Positions 34,384 to 45,986 of a DNA stretch of 64,000 nucleotides are shown here, in pieces (within the stretch, counting starts at the first letter, position 1; every line of letters begins with the position of its first letter). Below the pieces are notes generated by a model, which saw only the letters and a list, made by a program, of their open reading frames with translations, did not search any database and had not been told where the DNA came from. The stretch is taken from NCBI GenBank assembly GCA_024703915.1, contig CP087969.1, forward strand, positions 2,728,001-2,792,000, in the 5' to 3' direction. This DNA is from Massilia sp. H-1. GTDB lineage: Bacteria > Pseudomonadota > Gammaproteobacteria > Burkholderiales > Burkholderiaceae_D. A program made the position numbers and the translations under genes.

Positions 34384-37300
34384 TTACACTCCCAATGTCA
34401 TGAGGCTGGCGTTGCCATGCCTGCGGTCGTGTTCACGCACAGGGCGCGTTCGGCGACCAGGCGCCACAGCGGGATCGCACCTTCTTCGGTGGTGTCGATC
34501 ATGCCGACGATGGCGCCGTCGCGGGCCGCGAACTGGGTACGCAGTCCGGCTGCCAGCGAGGCCTCGGCCAGCACCAGCTGGTAGTCGCCCTTGATGGCGC
34601 CGACGCTGGCGGCAACCTCGATCCGGTCCTTCACGTCCTTCGGCAAACCTTTCGGTACCATGCCTAGGCCGACTGCGACACGACAATGGCGCGGTTACCG
34701 GTCGCCAGCACGGCGGCCAGCTGATTCAATAGTACGCCGATGTCGGCCGCAGCGCATACTACCGAGCCGCGCGGCGCGAACGAGAGCGCGTTGCGTTCGC
34801 CGGTCGGACCCGGCAAGCCGAGCGAGGTGCCGAGCAGCGTGGTGCGCATGTATTGTTCGGCCAGCGTGACCACGCGCTGGTGGCCGTGGGTACGCGCCCA
34901 TTCGAGCAGCGAATCGAGGCCAGGCGCGGCCTGGCGCTCATGCTGCAGCAGCGGCGGTGCGCCTTTTGCAGGCGCTTGAGGTACAGCGGCCCGCCCGCCT
35001 TGGGACCGGTGCCCGATTTGCCTTCGCCGCCGAAAGGCTGCACGCCGACCACGGCGCCGACGATATTGCGGTTCACGTAGATATTGCCGACGTGGGCGCG
35101 GCTGGTGATGAAGTCGATCGTTTCATCGATCCGCGAATGCACGCCCAGGGTCAGGCCGAAACCGGTGGCGTTGATCGAATCGACGATCTTGCCCAGGTCC
35201 GAACGGCGGTAGCGCACGATGTGCAGCACCGGGCCGAACACTTCCTGGGTCAGTTCGGCCAGCGAACCGATTTCCAGCACGGTCGGCGCCACGAAGGTGC
35301 CCTGGGCGGCCAGTTCGGCCTAAGCAGATCGAGCGCGAAGTGGGCCTTGGCGCTGACCTTGATGCGGGCGATGTGGGCCAGCAGGTTTTGCTGCGCTTCG
35401 GCGTCGATCACGGGGCCGATATCGGTCTGCAGGCGGTCCGGCACGCCCACGCGCAGTTCCTGCATCGCGCCCTTGAGCATCTTGATGGTCTTGTCGGCGA
35501 TGTCTTCTTGCAGGAACAGCACGCGCAGCGCCGAGCAGCGCTGGCCTACCCGAATCGAAGGCCGAGCTCATTACGTCCTGCACCACTTGTTCCGGCAGCG
35601 CCGACGAATCGACGATCAGCGCGTTCTGGCCGCCGGTTTCGGCGATCAGGGCGATATCGACACCCTCCTCGGCCGAACGCTTGGCCAGGGTGCGGTTGAT
35701 CAGCTGGGCCACTTCGGTCGAGCCGGTGAAGATCACGCCCTTGATGCGCGCATCGGCGCACAGGCGCGCGCCCACCACTTCGCCGCGGCCAGGCAGCAGC
35801 TGCAGCGCGCCGCGCGGAATGCCTAGGCCTGGTGGAACAGTTCGACCGCGCGGTGCGCGATCAGCGGCGTTTGTTCAGGCTCTTGGCCAGCACCACGTTA
35901 CCGGCGGCCAGCGCGGCCGCGACCTGGCCGGTGAAAATCGCCAGCGGGAAGTTCCACGGGCTGATGCAGGTCACGGGACCGAGCGCCAGGATGTTTTGCG
36001 TGCCCTCGACCTGCTCGGCGTAGTAGCGCAGGAAGTCGACCGCTTCGCGGATTTCGGCGATCGCGTTCGGCAGCGATTTGCTTAAGCTTCGCGCACGGCC
36101 AGCGCCATCAGTTCTTCATAGTTTTCTTCGAACAGGTCGGCCACTTTGGCGATGGCGGCGGCGCGTTCCGACGGCGCCGTGGTCTGCCAGTCCATGGCGT
36201 AGGCGCCGGCGCGCTCGATCGCCGCTTCGACGTCCTGGACGCTGGCGTCGGCCACGCGTCCGACCACGTCCGCGTGCTGGGCCGGGTTGATGATGTCGGT
36301 CCGGCTTAGGCTGGCTGGGCCACGCCGTCGATCAGCGGCGCCGCGTCGTAGAAGCGCGGCTTGGCCAGCGCGGCGGCCAGCTTGCGCAGCACGTCTTCAT
36401 TGGCCAGGTCGAAGCTTGGCCGAGTTGCGGCGCTCGGCGCCGAACAGATTGGCTTAAGCAGCGCGATGCCCGGATGCGGCACGCCGCCCTGGGCGCGACG
36501 ACGCTTCGAAGGGATCGGCGATCAGGCTGTCGATGGCGACTTTTTCGTCGACGATCTGGTTCACGAACGAGGAGTTGGCGCCGTTTTCCAGCAGGCGGCG
36601 CACCAGGTAGGCGAGCAGCGTTTCGTGCGAGCCGACCGGCGCATAGATGCGGCACGGCTTGTCCAGGTTGTCCTTGCCGACCACCTGGTCGTACAGGGTT
36701 TCGCCCATGCCGTGCAGGCACTGGAATTCGTAGTCGGTGATGCCGTCGTTCTTGGCCCAGGTGTAAATCACGGACAGGCTGTGCGCATTGTGCGTGGCGA
36801 ACTGCGGGTAGATCGCGTCGGTCGCGGCCAGCAGTTTTTTGGCGCAGGTCAGGTAGGACACGTCGGTGTAGACCTTGCGCGTGTAGACCGGATAGCCGGG
36901 CAGGCCGTCGACCTGGGCGCGCTTGATTTCGGCATCCCAGTAGGCGCCCTTGACCAGGCGGACCATGAAGTTGCGGCCGCTGCGGCGCGCCAGGTCGACC
37001 AGGTAGTCGATCACGAACGGGCAGCGCTTCTGGTAAGCCTGCACCACGAAGCCGATGCCGTCGTAGCTAAGCCAGCGCCGGATCGAAGGCCAGCACTTCC
37101 ATCATGTCGAGCGAGATTTCGAGGCGGTCTGCTTCTTCGGCGTCGATATTGAGGCCGATGTTGTAACCCTTGGCCAGCAGCAGCAGGCTGCGCAGGCGCG
37201 GCAGCAGTTCGTTCATCACGCGGCCGTGCTGGGCGCGGCTGTAGCGCGGGTGCAGGGCCGACAGCTTGACCGAAATGCCCGGGCCATCCTTGATGCCGCG

Positions 37301-38045
37301 GCCGTTGGAGGCCTTGCCGATCGCGTGGATCGCTTTTTCGTAGGAGGCGTAATAGGCCTTGGCGTCGGCGTCGGTCAGGGCCGCTTCGCCCAGCATGTCG
37401 TAGGAATAACGGTAGCCGCGCGACTCGTTGTCGCGGCTGTTCTTGAGCGCTTCATCGATCGTCTGGCCGGTCACGAACTGGTTGCCCAGCATGCGCATGG
37501 CCATGTCCACGCCGCGCCGGATCAGCGGTTCGCCGCCCTTGGTGATCAGTTTGGACAGGGCCGAGCCGAGGCCGACTTCGCTGCTGGTGTCGACCAGCTT
37601 GCCCGTAATGAGCAAGCCCCAGGTGGCGGCATTGACGAACAGTGAAGGCGATTCGCCCAGGTGCTTGCGCCAGTCGCCCTTGCTGATCTTGTCGGCGATG
37701 AGGCGGTCGGCCGTTTCGCTGTCCGGAATGCGCAGCAAGGCTTCGGCCAGGCACATCAGCGCCACGCCTTCTTCCGACGACAGCGAGAATTCATGCATCA
37801 GCGCGTCCACGCCCGAGGACCGGGTGCGCTTGCTGCGCACGGCCGACACCAGCCGGTGCGCCAGCGCGTGGGCGTCGGCGTGCGGACGGGTTCCCTGGGC
37901 CAGCAGCCAGCCGACAATGTCGGCTTCGTCGCGCCGGTAGGCGGCAGTGATGGCTGCGCGCAACAGTGAAGGCTGGTTCGTGACTTCCAGCCTGGAGCGC
38001 GGAAAACGGAAGGAAGGCGGGGGCAGGAGCGGCTGCAGTTTGCAT
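34384..38045 (-). CDS. putA: Bifunctional proline dehydrogenase / L-glutamate-gamma-semialdehyde dehydrogenase PutA
   Basis: About 1,215 residues. The N-terminus starts directly with helical segments (no ribbon-helix-helix DNA-binding domain), so it is an enzyme-only PutA. Proline dehydrogenase barrel: YRYSYDMLGEAALTDADAKA, NIDAEEADRLEISLDMMEVL and YPQFATHNAHS. Aldehyde dehydrogenase half: SPWNFPLAIFTGQVAAALAA, AETGGQNALIVDSSA (general base Glu), catalytic Cys in FDSAGQRCSALR, and FGGEGKSGTGPKAGGP. It oxidises proline to glutamate with FAD then NAD at the membrane. About ten breaks need GCCGGC, among them 36080-36087 (REAGKS), 35820-35827 (HQAGIPRG), 35546 (SAGQRC), 37064 (LAGYDG), 34664 and 35322. 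The start ATG 38045 is divergent from lrp. Confidence 0.96.
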
Positions 38046-38180
38046 GGAAATCTTCGCTTGAAAGAGTCGGGAGTGAGGGTGGCCGGGGCCGGAAAAAAGG
38101 CCGCGACAAGATGATTCGATTGTAGAGCGATTTCTTCTGGATTAATTCTGGTATTACAGAAGACTAGCCATAGATAGTTT

Positions 38181-38201
38181 TTGGTGAGACAATTTCACCA
38201 A
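38181..38201. promoter_or_regulatory. Inverted repeat in the putA/lrp divergent promoter
   Basis: TTGGTGA, seven-base spacer GACAATT, TCACCAA: a perfect 7-base inverted repeat, 28 bases before the lrp ATG and in the only gap between the divergent putA and lrp. Lrp-type regulators bind such sites; this is a good operator candidate. Confidence 0.6.
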
Positions 38202-38229
38202 ATTATATTAATCGTGGAGACAGAAGGAA

Positions 38230-38685
38230 ATGTTGGACAAGATCAGTAAGAAGATTCTGTCGGAACTTCAGAGCGACGGACGCATCAGCAACGTCGAGCT
38301 GGCCGCACGGGTGAACCTGTCCCCGGCCGCCTGCCTGGAGCGCGTGCGCAAGCTGCACGAAGCTTGGCTATATCATGGGCTACACGGCCCAGCTCAATCC
38401 CCAGCTGCTCGATGTCTCGCTGCTGGTCTTTATTGAAGTCGTGCTCGACCGCACCACGCCGGAAGTCTTCGATGCTTTCAAGAACAGCGTGCAGCTGATT
38501 CCGGAAGTGCTCGAATGCCACATGGTGGTAGGCAGGCTTCGACTACCTGGTCAAGGCGCGTCAAGGACATGGCGGCCTACCGCGAATTCCTGGGCAAGAC
38601 GCTGCTGCAAAAGGGCGTGCACGAGACCCACACCTACGCGGTGATGGAAGAAGTGAAAAATACCACCAAGCTACCAATTAAATAA
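38230..38685 (+). CDS. Lrp/AsnC-family regulator, probable proline-responsive activator of putA
   Basis: About 150 residues. N-terminal winged helix (MLDKISKKILSELQSDGRIS, then NVELAARVNLSPAACLERVR) and C-terminal RAM ligand domain (VSLLVFIEVVLDRTTPEVFD). Divergent from putA, the arrangement of known Lrp-type PutR proteins, so proline sensing is inferred from context. Breaks: 38361 (HEAGYIMGY; GCTTGGC for GCCGGC), 38534 and about 38560. Confidence 0.9.
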
Positions 38686-38782
38686 GTTTCGACCGCGCAA
38701 CACAAATGCGTTGAGCTCGCGCCAGCGATGGGTTACGGTATCAGTATCTGATGCCAGGCCGATCGCAGAGCCGAGGAGACCC

Positions 38783-40363
38783 ATGAAGCTGCTTCTTCCA
38801 AGCGGAAAGGCACGCCTTGCTGAGCGTGACAATTCTGGCCGCCGCCGCTGGGCGTGCTCGCAGCCGGGCTGATCGACTGGATCATGCCGATGGCGCCCCC
38901 TGGCGCCACGTGGGGCGCCCTGATAGGCGGAATCCTCAGCCTGCTGTTATTCCAGTTCGGCACGCGCGGCAGCAGCGATGCCGACCGCGACATCATCGCC
39001 GTGGTCGGTCACTCGATCGACGACATCATGATCGGCGCGGCCGAAACTTCCTACTTCGTCGACTCGGTCAAAAAGAAGATCCACGAAGACGTCGAGATCG
39101 CGGTCCGGATCGCCGCCAGCGCAGGCGAGATCGCCACCAGTACCGAACAAATTGCTTAAGCAACGCCGAACGGGCGGCCACCGTCGCGGCCCAGGTGCGC
39201 AGCGAAAGCGTGGCGGCGCGGGCCGAAGTGGATCAGGGCTTGCAGCGCATCAACAGCGCGCCAACGATGCTTAAGCCAGGCCGAGGCGACCATGGTCGCG
39301 ATGCAGGAAAAATCGCGCGCCATTGCTTAAGCTTTTACCGAAGTGATCACGGAAATTTCCGCCCGGACCAATCTGCTGGCCTTGAACGCGGCCATCGAAG
39401 GGCCCCGCGCGCATGAGCACGGACGCGGCTTTGCGGTCGTGGTAGAGCGAAGTGCGCCAGCTGGCGCACCGCACGCGCGAAGCGACCGACGAGATCGGCA
39501 CCATGGTCAAGGCCATCACCGAACAGGCCGAAAAGGCGTCGCGCGGCATGGCTTCGCTCAGCGGCAGTGTCAGCGCCGCAGGGCTTAAGCAATGTCGAGC
39601 GCGTGCATGGTTTTCTGACCACGATCGAGCAATCGTCGGCATTGTCGGAACAGGAAATCGGCCAGATCATGCGCGCCGCCCGCGCGCACGTAAGCACGAC
39701 CGGCAGCATCACCGAAGCGCTGGCGCAGATCCGCGACAGCATGCTCTCGACCGACCAGGCGCTGCCGCGCGACCGGCTCGGCCATGGCGCTGGCGGAAAA
39801 GGCGGAATCGATTGCGGGCGCGCTCGGCATGTCGTCGGTGGAAACGTCGCACGACCCGATCCGCGAGGCGGCGCAGCAAGCCGCGCTCGAAGTCGGCAAA
39901 TTGTTCAGCGACGCCATCCGCGCTTAAGCCAGATCACGCGCGAAGCCTTGTTCGATCGCCGCTACACGCCGATTCCGCACACCGATCCGCCCAAGCACCG
40001 CACCCGCTTCGATGCCTTTACCGACCGCGTGCTGCCGGACTTGCAGGATGGATTGCTGGCGAAGATGCCGCAGCTGGCCTACGCGGGCGCGGTTGACAAC
40101 CATGGTTATTTCCCCGACCCACAACAAGAAGTTCTCCCAGCCGCTGACCGGGAATTACGAGGTCGATTTCGTCAACAACCGGACCAAGCGCATCTTCAAT
40201 GACCGCACCGGTGCGCTGCTGCAGCTCGAATACCCGGCCCTTCCTGCTGCAAACCTACAAGCGCGATACGGGGGAAGTGATGCACGACTTGTCGGCGCCC
40301 ATCTATGTCGACGGGCAGCACTGGGGCGGGTTCCGGGTCGGCTACCGCTCCAGCGCAGCCTGA
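38783..40363 (+). CDS. Methyl-accepting chemotaxis protein with a C-terminal sensor-like domain
   Basis: About 523 residues. ATG 38783 follows GAGGAG. Two N-terminal helices ([20 protein letters not shown] and [16 protein letters not shown]) lead without a large periplasmic loop into a signalling coiled coil with the MCP hairpin core [18 protein letters not shown] and [20 protein letters not shown]. After it comes a separate domain: [20 protein letters not shown], then [20 protein letters not shown] and [14 protein letters not shown], resembling the cytoplasmic PAS/Cache-like tail of some betaproteobacterial receptors. Sensing of an internal signal is inferred. Many breaks (39156, 39266, 39326, 39587, 39926 at GCTTAAGC strings, and others). 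It stops 1 base before the LysR stop on the other strand. Confidence 0.88.
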
Positions 40364-41316
40364 TCAGTCGCTGGTGTTCACGGCCCGCAACTGGGTCGTG
40401 TTCATGCCTTCGAGATGCTTGCGCAGCCATTTGTGGGCCGGGCTGCGGGCATCGCGTTCGTGCCACAGCATGTCCAGGTGGACCATGCAAGCAGCGTGAA
40501 CGGCAGTTCGCGCCAGACCAGGGCGTCGGTCATCCCGGTCGAGGCGATCAAGTGTTTCGGCAACACGGTGATCAGATCGGAGTTGGCCACCACCCGCCCT
40601 GCCGTGAAGAACTGGTTCACGGTCAGCAGGATGCGCCGTTCGCGGCCGATCTGGGCCAGGGCTTCATCGACCAGGCCGTGGGCCCGTCCCGAGAAGCTGA
40701 CCAGCAAGTGATTGGCCGCACAATAATTGTCCAGTGCCAGCTCGACCTTGGCCAGCGGGTGATTCTTGCGCATCACGCACACGTAGTGGCCGGAATACAG
40801 GCGCTCGTGGCGGATCGGTGAACTGGTGTCGCTCGACAATTGCGCCGCCACGCCAGGGAAGAAACCGACCGCCAGGTCGATGTCGCCGCGCAGCAGCATC
40901 AGGCGCGGTTCGCGCGTGGTCAGGGGCACCATGCGCACGTTCACGCCCGGCGCCTCGCTCTCGATCGAGCGCATCAGGGACGGCAGCCAGAACGCCGCGG
41001 TCGCATCGGCCATCGCCATGCGGAAGGTGGCATGGGCCTTGGACACATCGAAGGTTTCCGGGGTGACTGCCGCTTCCAGCCCGGCCAGCGCCTGGCGCAC
41101 GGCTTAGCCACAGCGCTTCGGCGCGGGGGTGGGTTTGACGCCGTAGGCGGTGCGGATCAGCAGTTCGTCGCCCAGGCTTTCGCGCAAGCGCTTGATGGCG
41201 TTCGACACCGCAGGCTGGGTCATGGCCAGGTGGCTAACCGCGCGGGTCAGGTTTTGCTCGGTCATGACTGCGTCGAATACACGCAGCAAGTTCAAATCCA
41301 AGGTCAGGAAGCTCAT
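40364..41316 (-). CDS. LysR-family transcriptional regulator
   Basis: About 316 residues from ATG 41316. N-terminal helix-turn-helix [20 protein letters not shown] and [20 protein letters not shown], of the NodD/LinR-like branch; then an effector-binding domain. The segment [15 protein letters not shown] needs GCCGGC at 41103, where GCTTAGCC stands. Further breaks: a C-run near 41130 and one near 40484 in [16 protein letters not shown]. Target genes are unknown; neither neighbour is divergent from it. Confidence 0.88.
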
Positions 41317-41459
41317 GGGATCCAGAAAAGATTTTGATGGTTAATCATACATTAACGCATTCACATTTGATATAACGGGTATGGCGGAATGCAATTGGCC
41401 ATATATGTTGCGTTGCACTATAGTTCTATGTGGAAATATTCATTTTTATTGGAACTATC

Positions 41460-41742
41460 GTGTCTAGCACTGCCATCGCCCTTCAGCAAACTGTTCAGTT
41501 CGGCCCCGCCCTGCGCATTCTGGCCGGGACCGCCACCACCGGCGCCATGCTGGTGCTGTTCCGCCCGCTTCTGACGGGCATCCTGCGCGCGGCCGTGCTG
41601 GTGGTGCGCCCGCGCCTGACCAAGGAACAGCGCCTGGCCAAGGCCAAGCTGCGCGATCTGCGCTTGCTGGAGAAAATGATTGCCGCCTCGAGCGGTCCCA
41701 GCCACGCTGCCGAATTGCGCGCCATCGCTGCCCGCGCCTGGA
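41460..41742 (+). CDS. Small membrane protein of unknown function
   Basis: About 93 residues. GTG at 41460 is chosen (an in-frame GTG at 41430 is the alternative). A hydrophobic segment (ILAGTATTGAMLVLFRPLLT and following) precedes a basic, helical C-terminus (RPRLTKEQRLAKAKLRDLRL). The raw frame runs on through the terminator to 41846, which is unlikely. If the CTGGAAGC at 41738-41745 is the recurrent miswriting of CTGAAGC, the gene ends at a TGA after IAARA. Not recognised. Confidence 0.6.
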
Positions 41743-41752
41743 AGCCACACAT

Positions 41753-41794
41753 AAAAAAACGCGGCGCCCGGTCTACACCGCGCGCCGCGTTTTT
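41753..41794. terminator. Bidirectional terminator
   Basis: An A-run, stem ACGCGGCGC (41759-41767), loop, GCGCCGCGT (41782-41790) and T-run. It separates the small membrane protein gene from the convergent chalcone-isomerase-like gene. Confidence 0.88.
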
Positions 41795-41805
41795 ACGTTC
41801 TGAAC

Positions 41806-42415
41806 TTATTTTTTGGCAGGTGCTGGTGCCAGCAGTTTCGACTTGAGCGAATTGTCGGCAGGTTTTTCGCCGAGCCAGATCTTCAGGATCGAGTTGTAGA
41901 AAATCAGGTCAGGCGTGACTTCGCCGACTTTCTTGCCGTTCAGGTAGCACTGGGTGCCGACGCCCGGAACCCAGTCGAGGTCGAGCACGTCGCCTTTTTG
42001 GGCGCGTCGAACTGGGCGAACATTTCGCCGAATTTGCTGATCTGGGTAACGATTTTCGACTTGTCATTCTTGTCGACGTTATTGTTCAGACCCGTCATGA
42101 AGGCATTGCCGAAGTCGTCGGACGTGATGTCGCGCATCATGACCAGCTGCATGCGGCGTGGACCGTCCACTTTCATGATGCCATCGACGGTCGATTCTTT
42201 TTCGGTCAGATACAGGCTTAGGCTGCGTACACTTTGACAATGAACTTGGTGCGCACACCGAGGCCATTCAGTTGCAATTCCTTGCCGCCCACTTTGCTGG
42301 TGTCGGGGAATTTGACGCCCGATACTTCGGCTGCCACTGCGCCCTGGATGAAGGCCACGGCCAGGAACGCTCCTGCCAGCAAGCTCTTGATACTCAATTT
42401 GTTCATTGCAATCAT
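41806..42415 (-). CDS. Exported chalcone isomerase-like protein
   Basis: About 202 residues. ATG 42415 follows GGAGAC. Signal peptide (IKSLLAGAFLAVAFIQGAVA) then the chalcone-isomerase-like fold: VSGVKFPDTSKVGGKELQLN, GLGVRTKFIVKVYAAGLYL and WVPGVGTQCYLNGKKVGEV. Bacterial members lack a known flavonoid substrate; they may bind fatty acids or other small lipids in the periplasm. Breaks: 42213-42220 (YAAGLYL; GCTTAGGC for GCCGGC) and near 42000. Confidence 0.85.
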
Positions 42416-42451
42416 GTTGTCTCCGTTGTTGTCATTAAAATCGTAAAAAAT

Positions 42452-44139
42452 TCAGAACTCTTCCCAGTCTTCTCCGTTGGACTGTTTACCAGCGATTCGC
42501 GGCACGGTCTCGGCCACCTTCTCTTCCTTTAACGCGGGAGCGGACCTGGCGGTGGACACGGGCGCGCGCGGCGCGGAAACCGTTGCCGAACTGTCCAGTT
42601 TGAAGACGCTCACCACGCGCCAGATTGGCCGCCTGATCCTGCATCGACGCCGCTGCCGCGGCTGCCTCTTCGACCAAGGCAGCATTCTGCTGTGTTGTCT
42701 CGTCCATTTCAAGGATTGTTGTGTTTACGTGCGCAATTCCCACGCTCTGTTCCTGGCTGGCCGAGGTAATTTCGCCCATGATGTCGGTTACGCGGCGCAC
42801 GCTGGCCACCACTTCCTCCATCGTCACGCTTCGGCCTGTTCGACCAGGGTGCTGCCCTCGCGCACCTTGTCGACCGAGTCGCCGATCAGGGCCTTGATTT
42901 CCTTGGCCGCAGCCGGCAGAGCGCTGGGCCAGGTTGCGCACCTCGGCCGCCACCACCGCGAAGCCGCGCCCCTGCTCGCCCGCGCGGGCCGCCTCGACCG
43001 CCGCGTTGAGCGCCAGGATATTGGTCTGGAAGGCGATGCCGTCGATCACGCCGATGATGTCCACGATCTTTTCGACGAGGCCGTGATCGAGCCCATGGTA
43101 TCGATCACGTGCGACACCACCGACCCGCCGCGCGCCGCCACTTCCGAGGCCTTGGCGGCAAGCTGGTTGGCCTGGCGCGCATTGTCGGCATTTTGCTGGA
43201 CGGTATCGGTCAGCTCGCGCATCGAGCTCGAGGTCTGGCCCAGGGAATTGGCTTGCTGCTCGGTGCGCGAGGACAAGTCCATATTGCCGCTGGCAATCTC
43301 GCTCGACGCTTCCACGGATCGAATCGGTGCCGCTGCGCACTTCCGCCACGATCTTGATCAGGCTCGCATTCATGTGGCGCAGCGCTTCCATCATTTGCGC
43401 CGTTTCATCGCTGCCGTTGACGTGAATATCGCTGGTCAGGTCGCCATTGGCCACGCGTCTGGCCACCGTGACGGCTTCCTTGAGCGGGGTCGTGATGCTG
43501 CGCGTGGCCAGCACCGCCACCACCAGCGACAGGAAGGCGGCCACCGCGGCCAGCACCATGATCAGGACCTGGGTGCGCCTGGTCTGGGCCGAGGCATCCT
43601 GGCCTAGGCCTTGACCATCTCTTCATTCTGGTAGGCGACGAACTTGTCGAGCTGTTCGAAATACTTGTTTTGCTGGGGACGCAGCGAGAACATGAACTTG
43701 ACCATCGCGTCGTCCTTCTTGTCCTCGTTGATCAGGCCGACAAACGTGGCCTGGCCCGGGATGAAGCGGTCGCGCACGGCGCCGATGGCTTTCAGGATTT
43801 CCTGGCCCTTGGCATCGGAGGTCGATTTGGTCAGTTCGGCCAGGGCCTTGGTCGCCATGGCATTGCAGGGCCTCGATATTGGCCATTTCCTTGGCGATCT
43901 GGCTCAGGGTCGGTCATGATCAGCACGTTGAGCATGCTGCGGGTCGCTTCGCTGACGTCGGCCTTGATGCTGTTGGCGACCACGGTTTTCAGGGTAGCGC
44001 GCATCGACCATCTTGCCCACTTCCTGATTCAGGCTCGCGATCCGGACATACGACAGGCTTAGGCCAGCAGTAATAACAAGAAGATAACGACGCCAAAGCC
44101 GAGCGCCAGGCGCTGGCCGATGCTGAATTTGCTAATCAT
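42452..44139 (-). CDS. Methyl-accepting chemotaxis protein (Tar-like topology)
   Basis: About 560 residues from ATG 44139. TM1 ([19 protein letters not shown]), a four-helix-bundle periplasmic sensor, TM2 ([20 protein letters not shown]), HAMP ([20 protein letters not shown]), methylation helices and the hairpin core [20 protein letters not shown] with [20 protein letters not shown]. The C-terminus GEDWEEF resembles the pentapeptide that tethers CheR and CheB. Ligand unknown. Breaks: 44055 (LLAGLSY), 43998, 43910, 43867, 43603 (KAGQDAS), 43316, 43082, 42913, 42828 and 42628. Confidence 0.93.
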
Positions 44140-44337
44140 GAAATTCCTGTGTCGTGAAATAGTATGGTCGTGCAGAAGCCTCCACAAAATATACCATCTA
44201 AGTCTGAACACAGTTGCCCGAAAGGACGATTTAGGTGCAGCAATGCACCGTTTGTTAGCAAAAAGCGTGGTGTTTGTGCAGCGTGTTATAGATTTTAGCA
44301 ATATCCGATATTCACGTTTGATATCGGATTGAACACT

Positions 44338-45140
<803 letters not shown>

Positions 45141-45213
45141 TTATGCCTGAAATTGAGGCGCAAGCCCCAGGGCCGGGCCCTGGCAGCGGCAGGAATGCGG
45201 GCGCGGGCGGTAT

Positions 45214-45865
45214 TTACGCCACAGTCGGGCGCAGCTTGAGCAAGTGATAGAACACCACGCCGGCCTTGTCCGAGCGCACCAGTTCCCAGGGCGCGAGCCA
45301 GTCGGGCGGCGCGCTGCCGTCTTCCGGCGCGAACGGCAGCAGCGCGCGCCTAGCCTCGGCGTACACCAGGCCATTGGCGGTCAACAAGTTCACGCACAGG
45401 GGCAGCGTCTTGCTCAGGAAATCCTGGTGGTAGGGGGGATCGAGGAACACCAGGTCGTAGCGCTGGCCGCGCAAGGCCATGCTGTGGGCGCTGGCGACGG
45501 CATCGGCGCGCAGGATTTGCACATTGTCGGCGCGCAGCTTGGCCTGAATCGCCTCGAGCTGGCGCACGACGGGGGTATGGGAATCGATCATCGTGACCGC
45601 CTGGGCGCCGCGGCTGGCCGCCTCGAAGCCGAGCGCGCCGCTGCTGCGCTTGGAACAGGTCGAGGCAGGTGGCCGTGGACCAGTTTCCGTTCCACAAATG
45701 GTTAACCCAGTTGAACACCGTTTCGCGCACGCGGTCGGGCGTGGGGCGCAAGCCGAGGGCATCGAGGACCGGGAGCGGCGTGCGTTTCCACGCCCCGCCG
45801 ATGATGCGCACCTGCTGCGGTGGCGGAGCCCGGTGGACCGGAACTTTGGCTGGTTTCTTTTGCAT
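45214..45865 (-). CDS. rsmD: 16S rRNA (guanine966-N2)-methyltransferase RsmD
   Basis: About 216 residues. I choose ATG 45865 (MQKKPAKVPVHRAPPPQQVR); an upstream TTG at 45883 is in frame. RIIGGAWKRTPLPV, RPTPDRVRETVFNWV, a SAM motif (GSGALGFEAASRGA) and the catalytic DPPY in LVFLDPPYHQDF. Break near 45655, between CLDLF and GSGALG. It methylates the small-subunit rRNA. Lies upstream of coaD as is usual. Confidence 0.93.
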
Positions 45866-45925
45866 GACGACACCCGAATTCAATGGGCCGCACTATATCA
45901 CGCCGCCTTTCACAGCCGCCGCCAG

Positions 45926-45977
45926 CACCGGGGTCAGACCACTTTTTCTGGCTAGAAAAAGTGGTCTGACCCCGGTG
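45926..45977. repeat. Palindromic repeat, GGGGTCAGACC family, copy 3
   Basis: CACCGGGGTCAGACCACTTT (with two more T) pairs with its complement ending GGTCTGACCCCGGTG around CTGGCTAG. It is almost identical to the copy between the parS sites. It lies between rsmD and the lipoprotein gene, where it could also act as a terminator-like hairpin. Confidence 0.85.
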
Positions 45978-45986
45978 TGAAGGAAA

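Noticed and set aside
41743..41846. C-terminal extension of the small membrane protein through the terminator
   Set aside because: The extension translates the terminator hairpin; a stop just before it is likely if CTGGAAGC at 41738 is the known miswriting of CTGAAGC.
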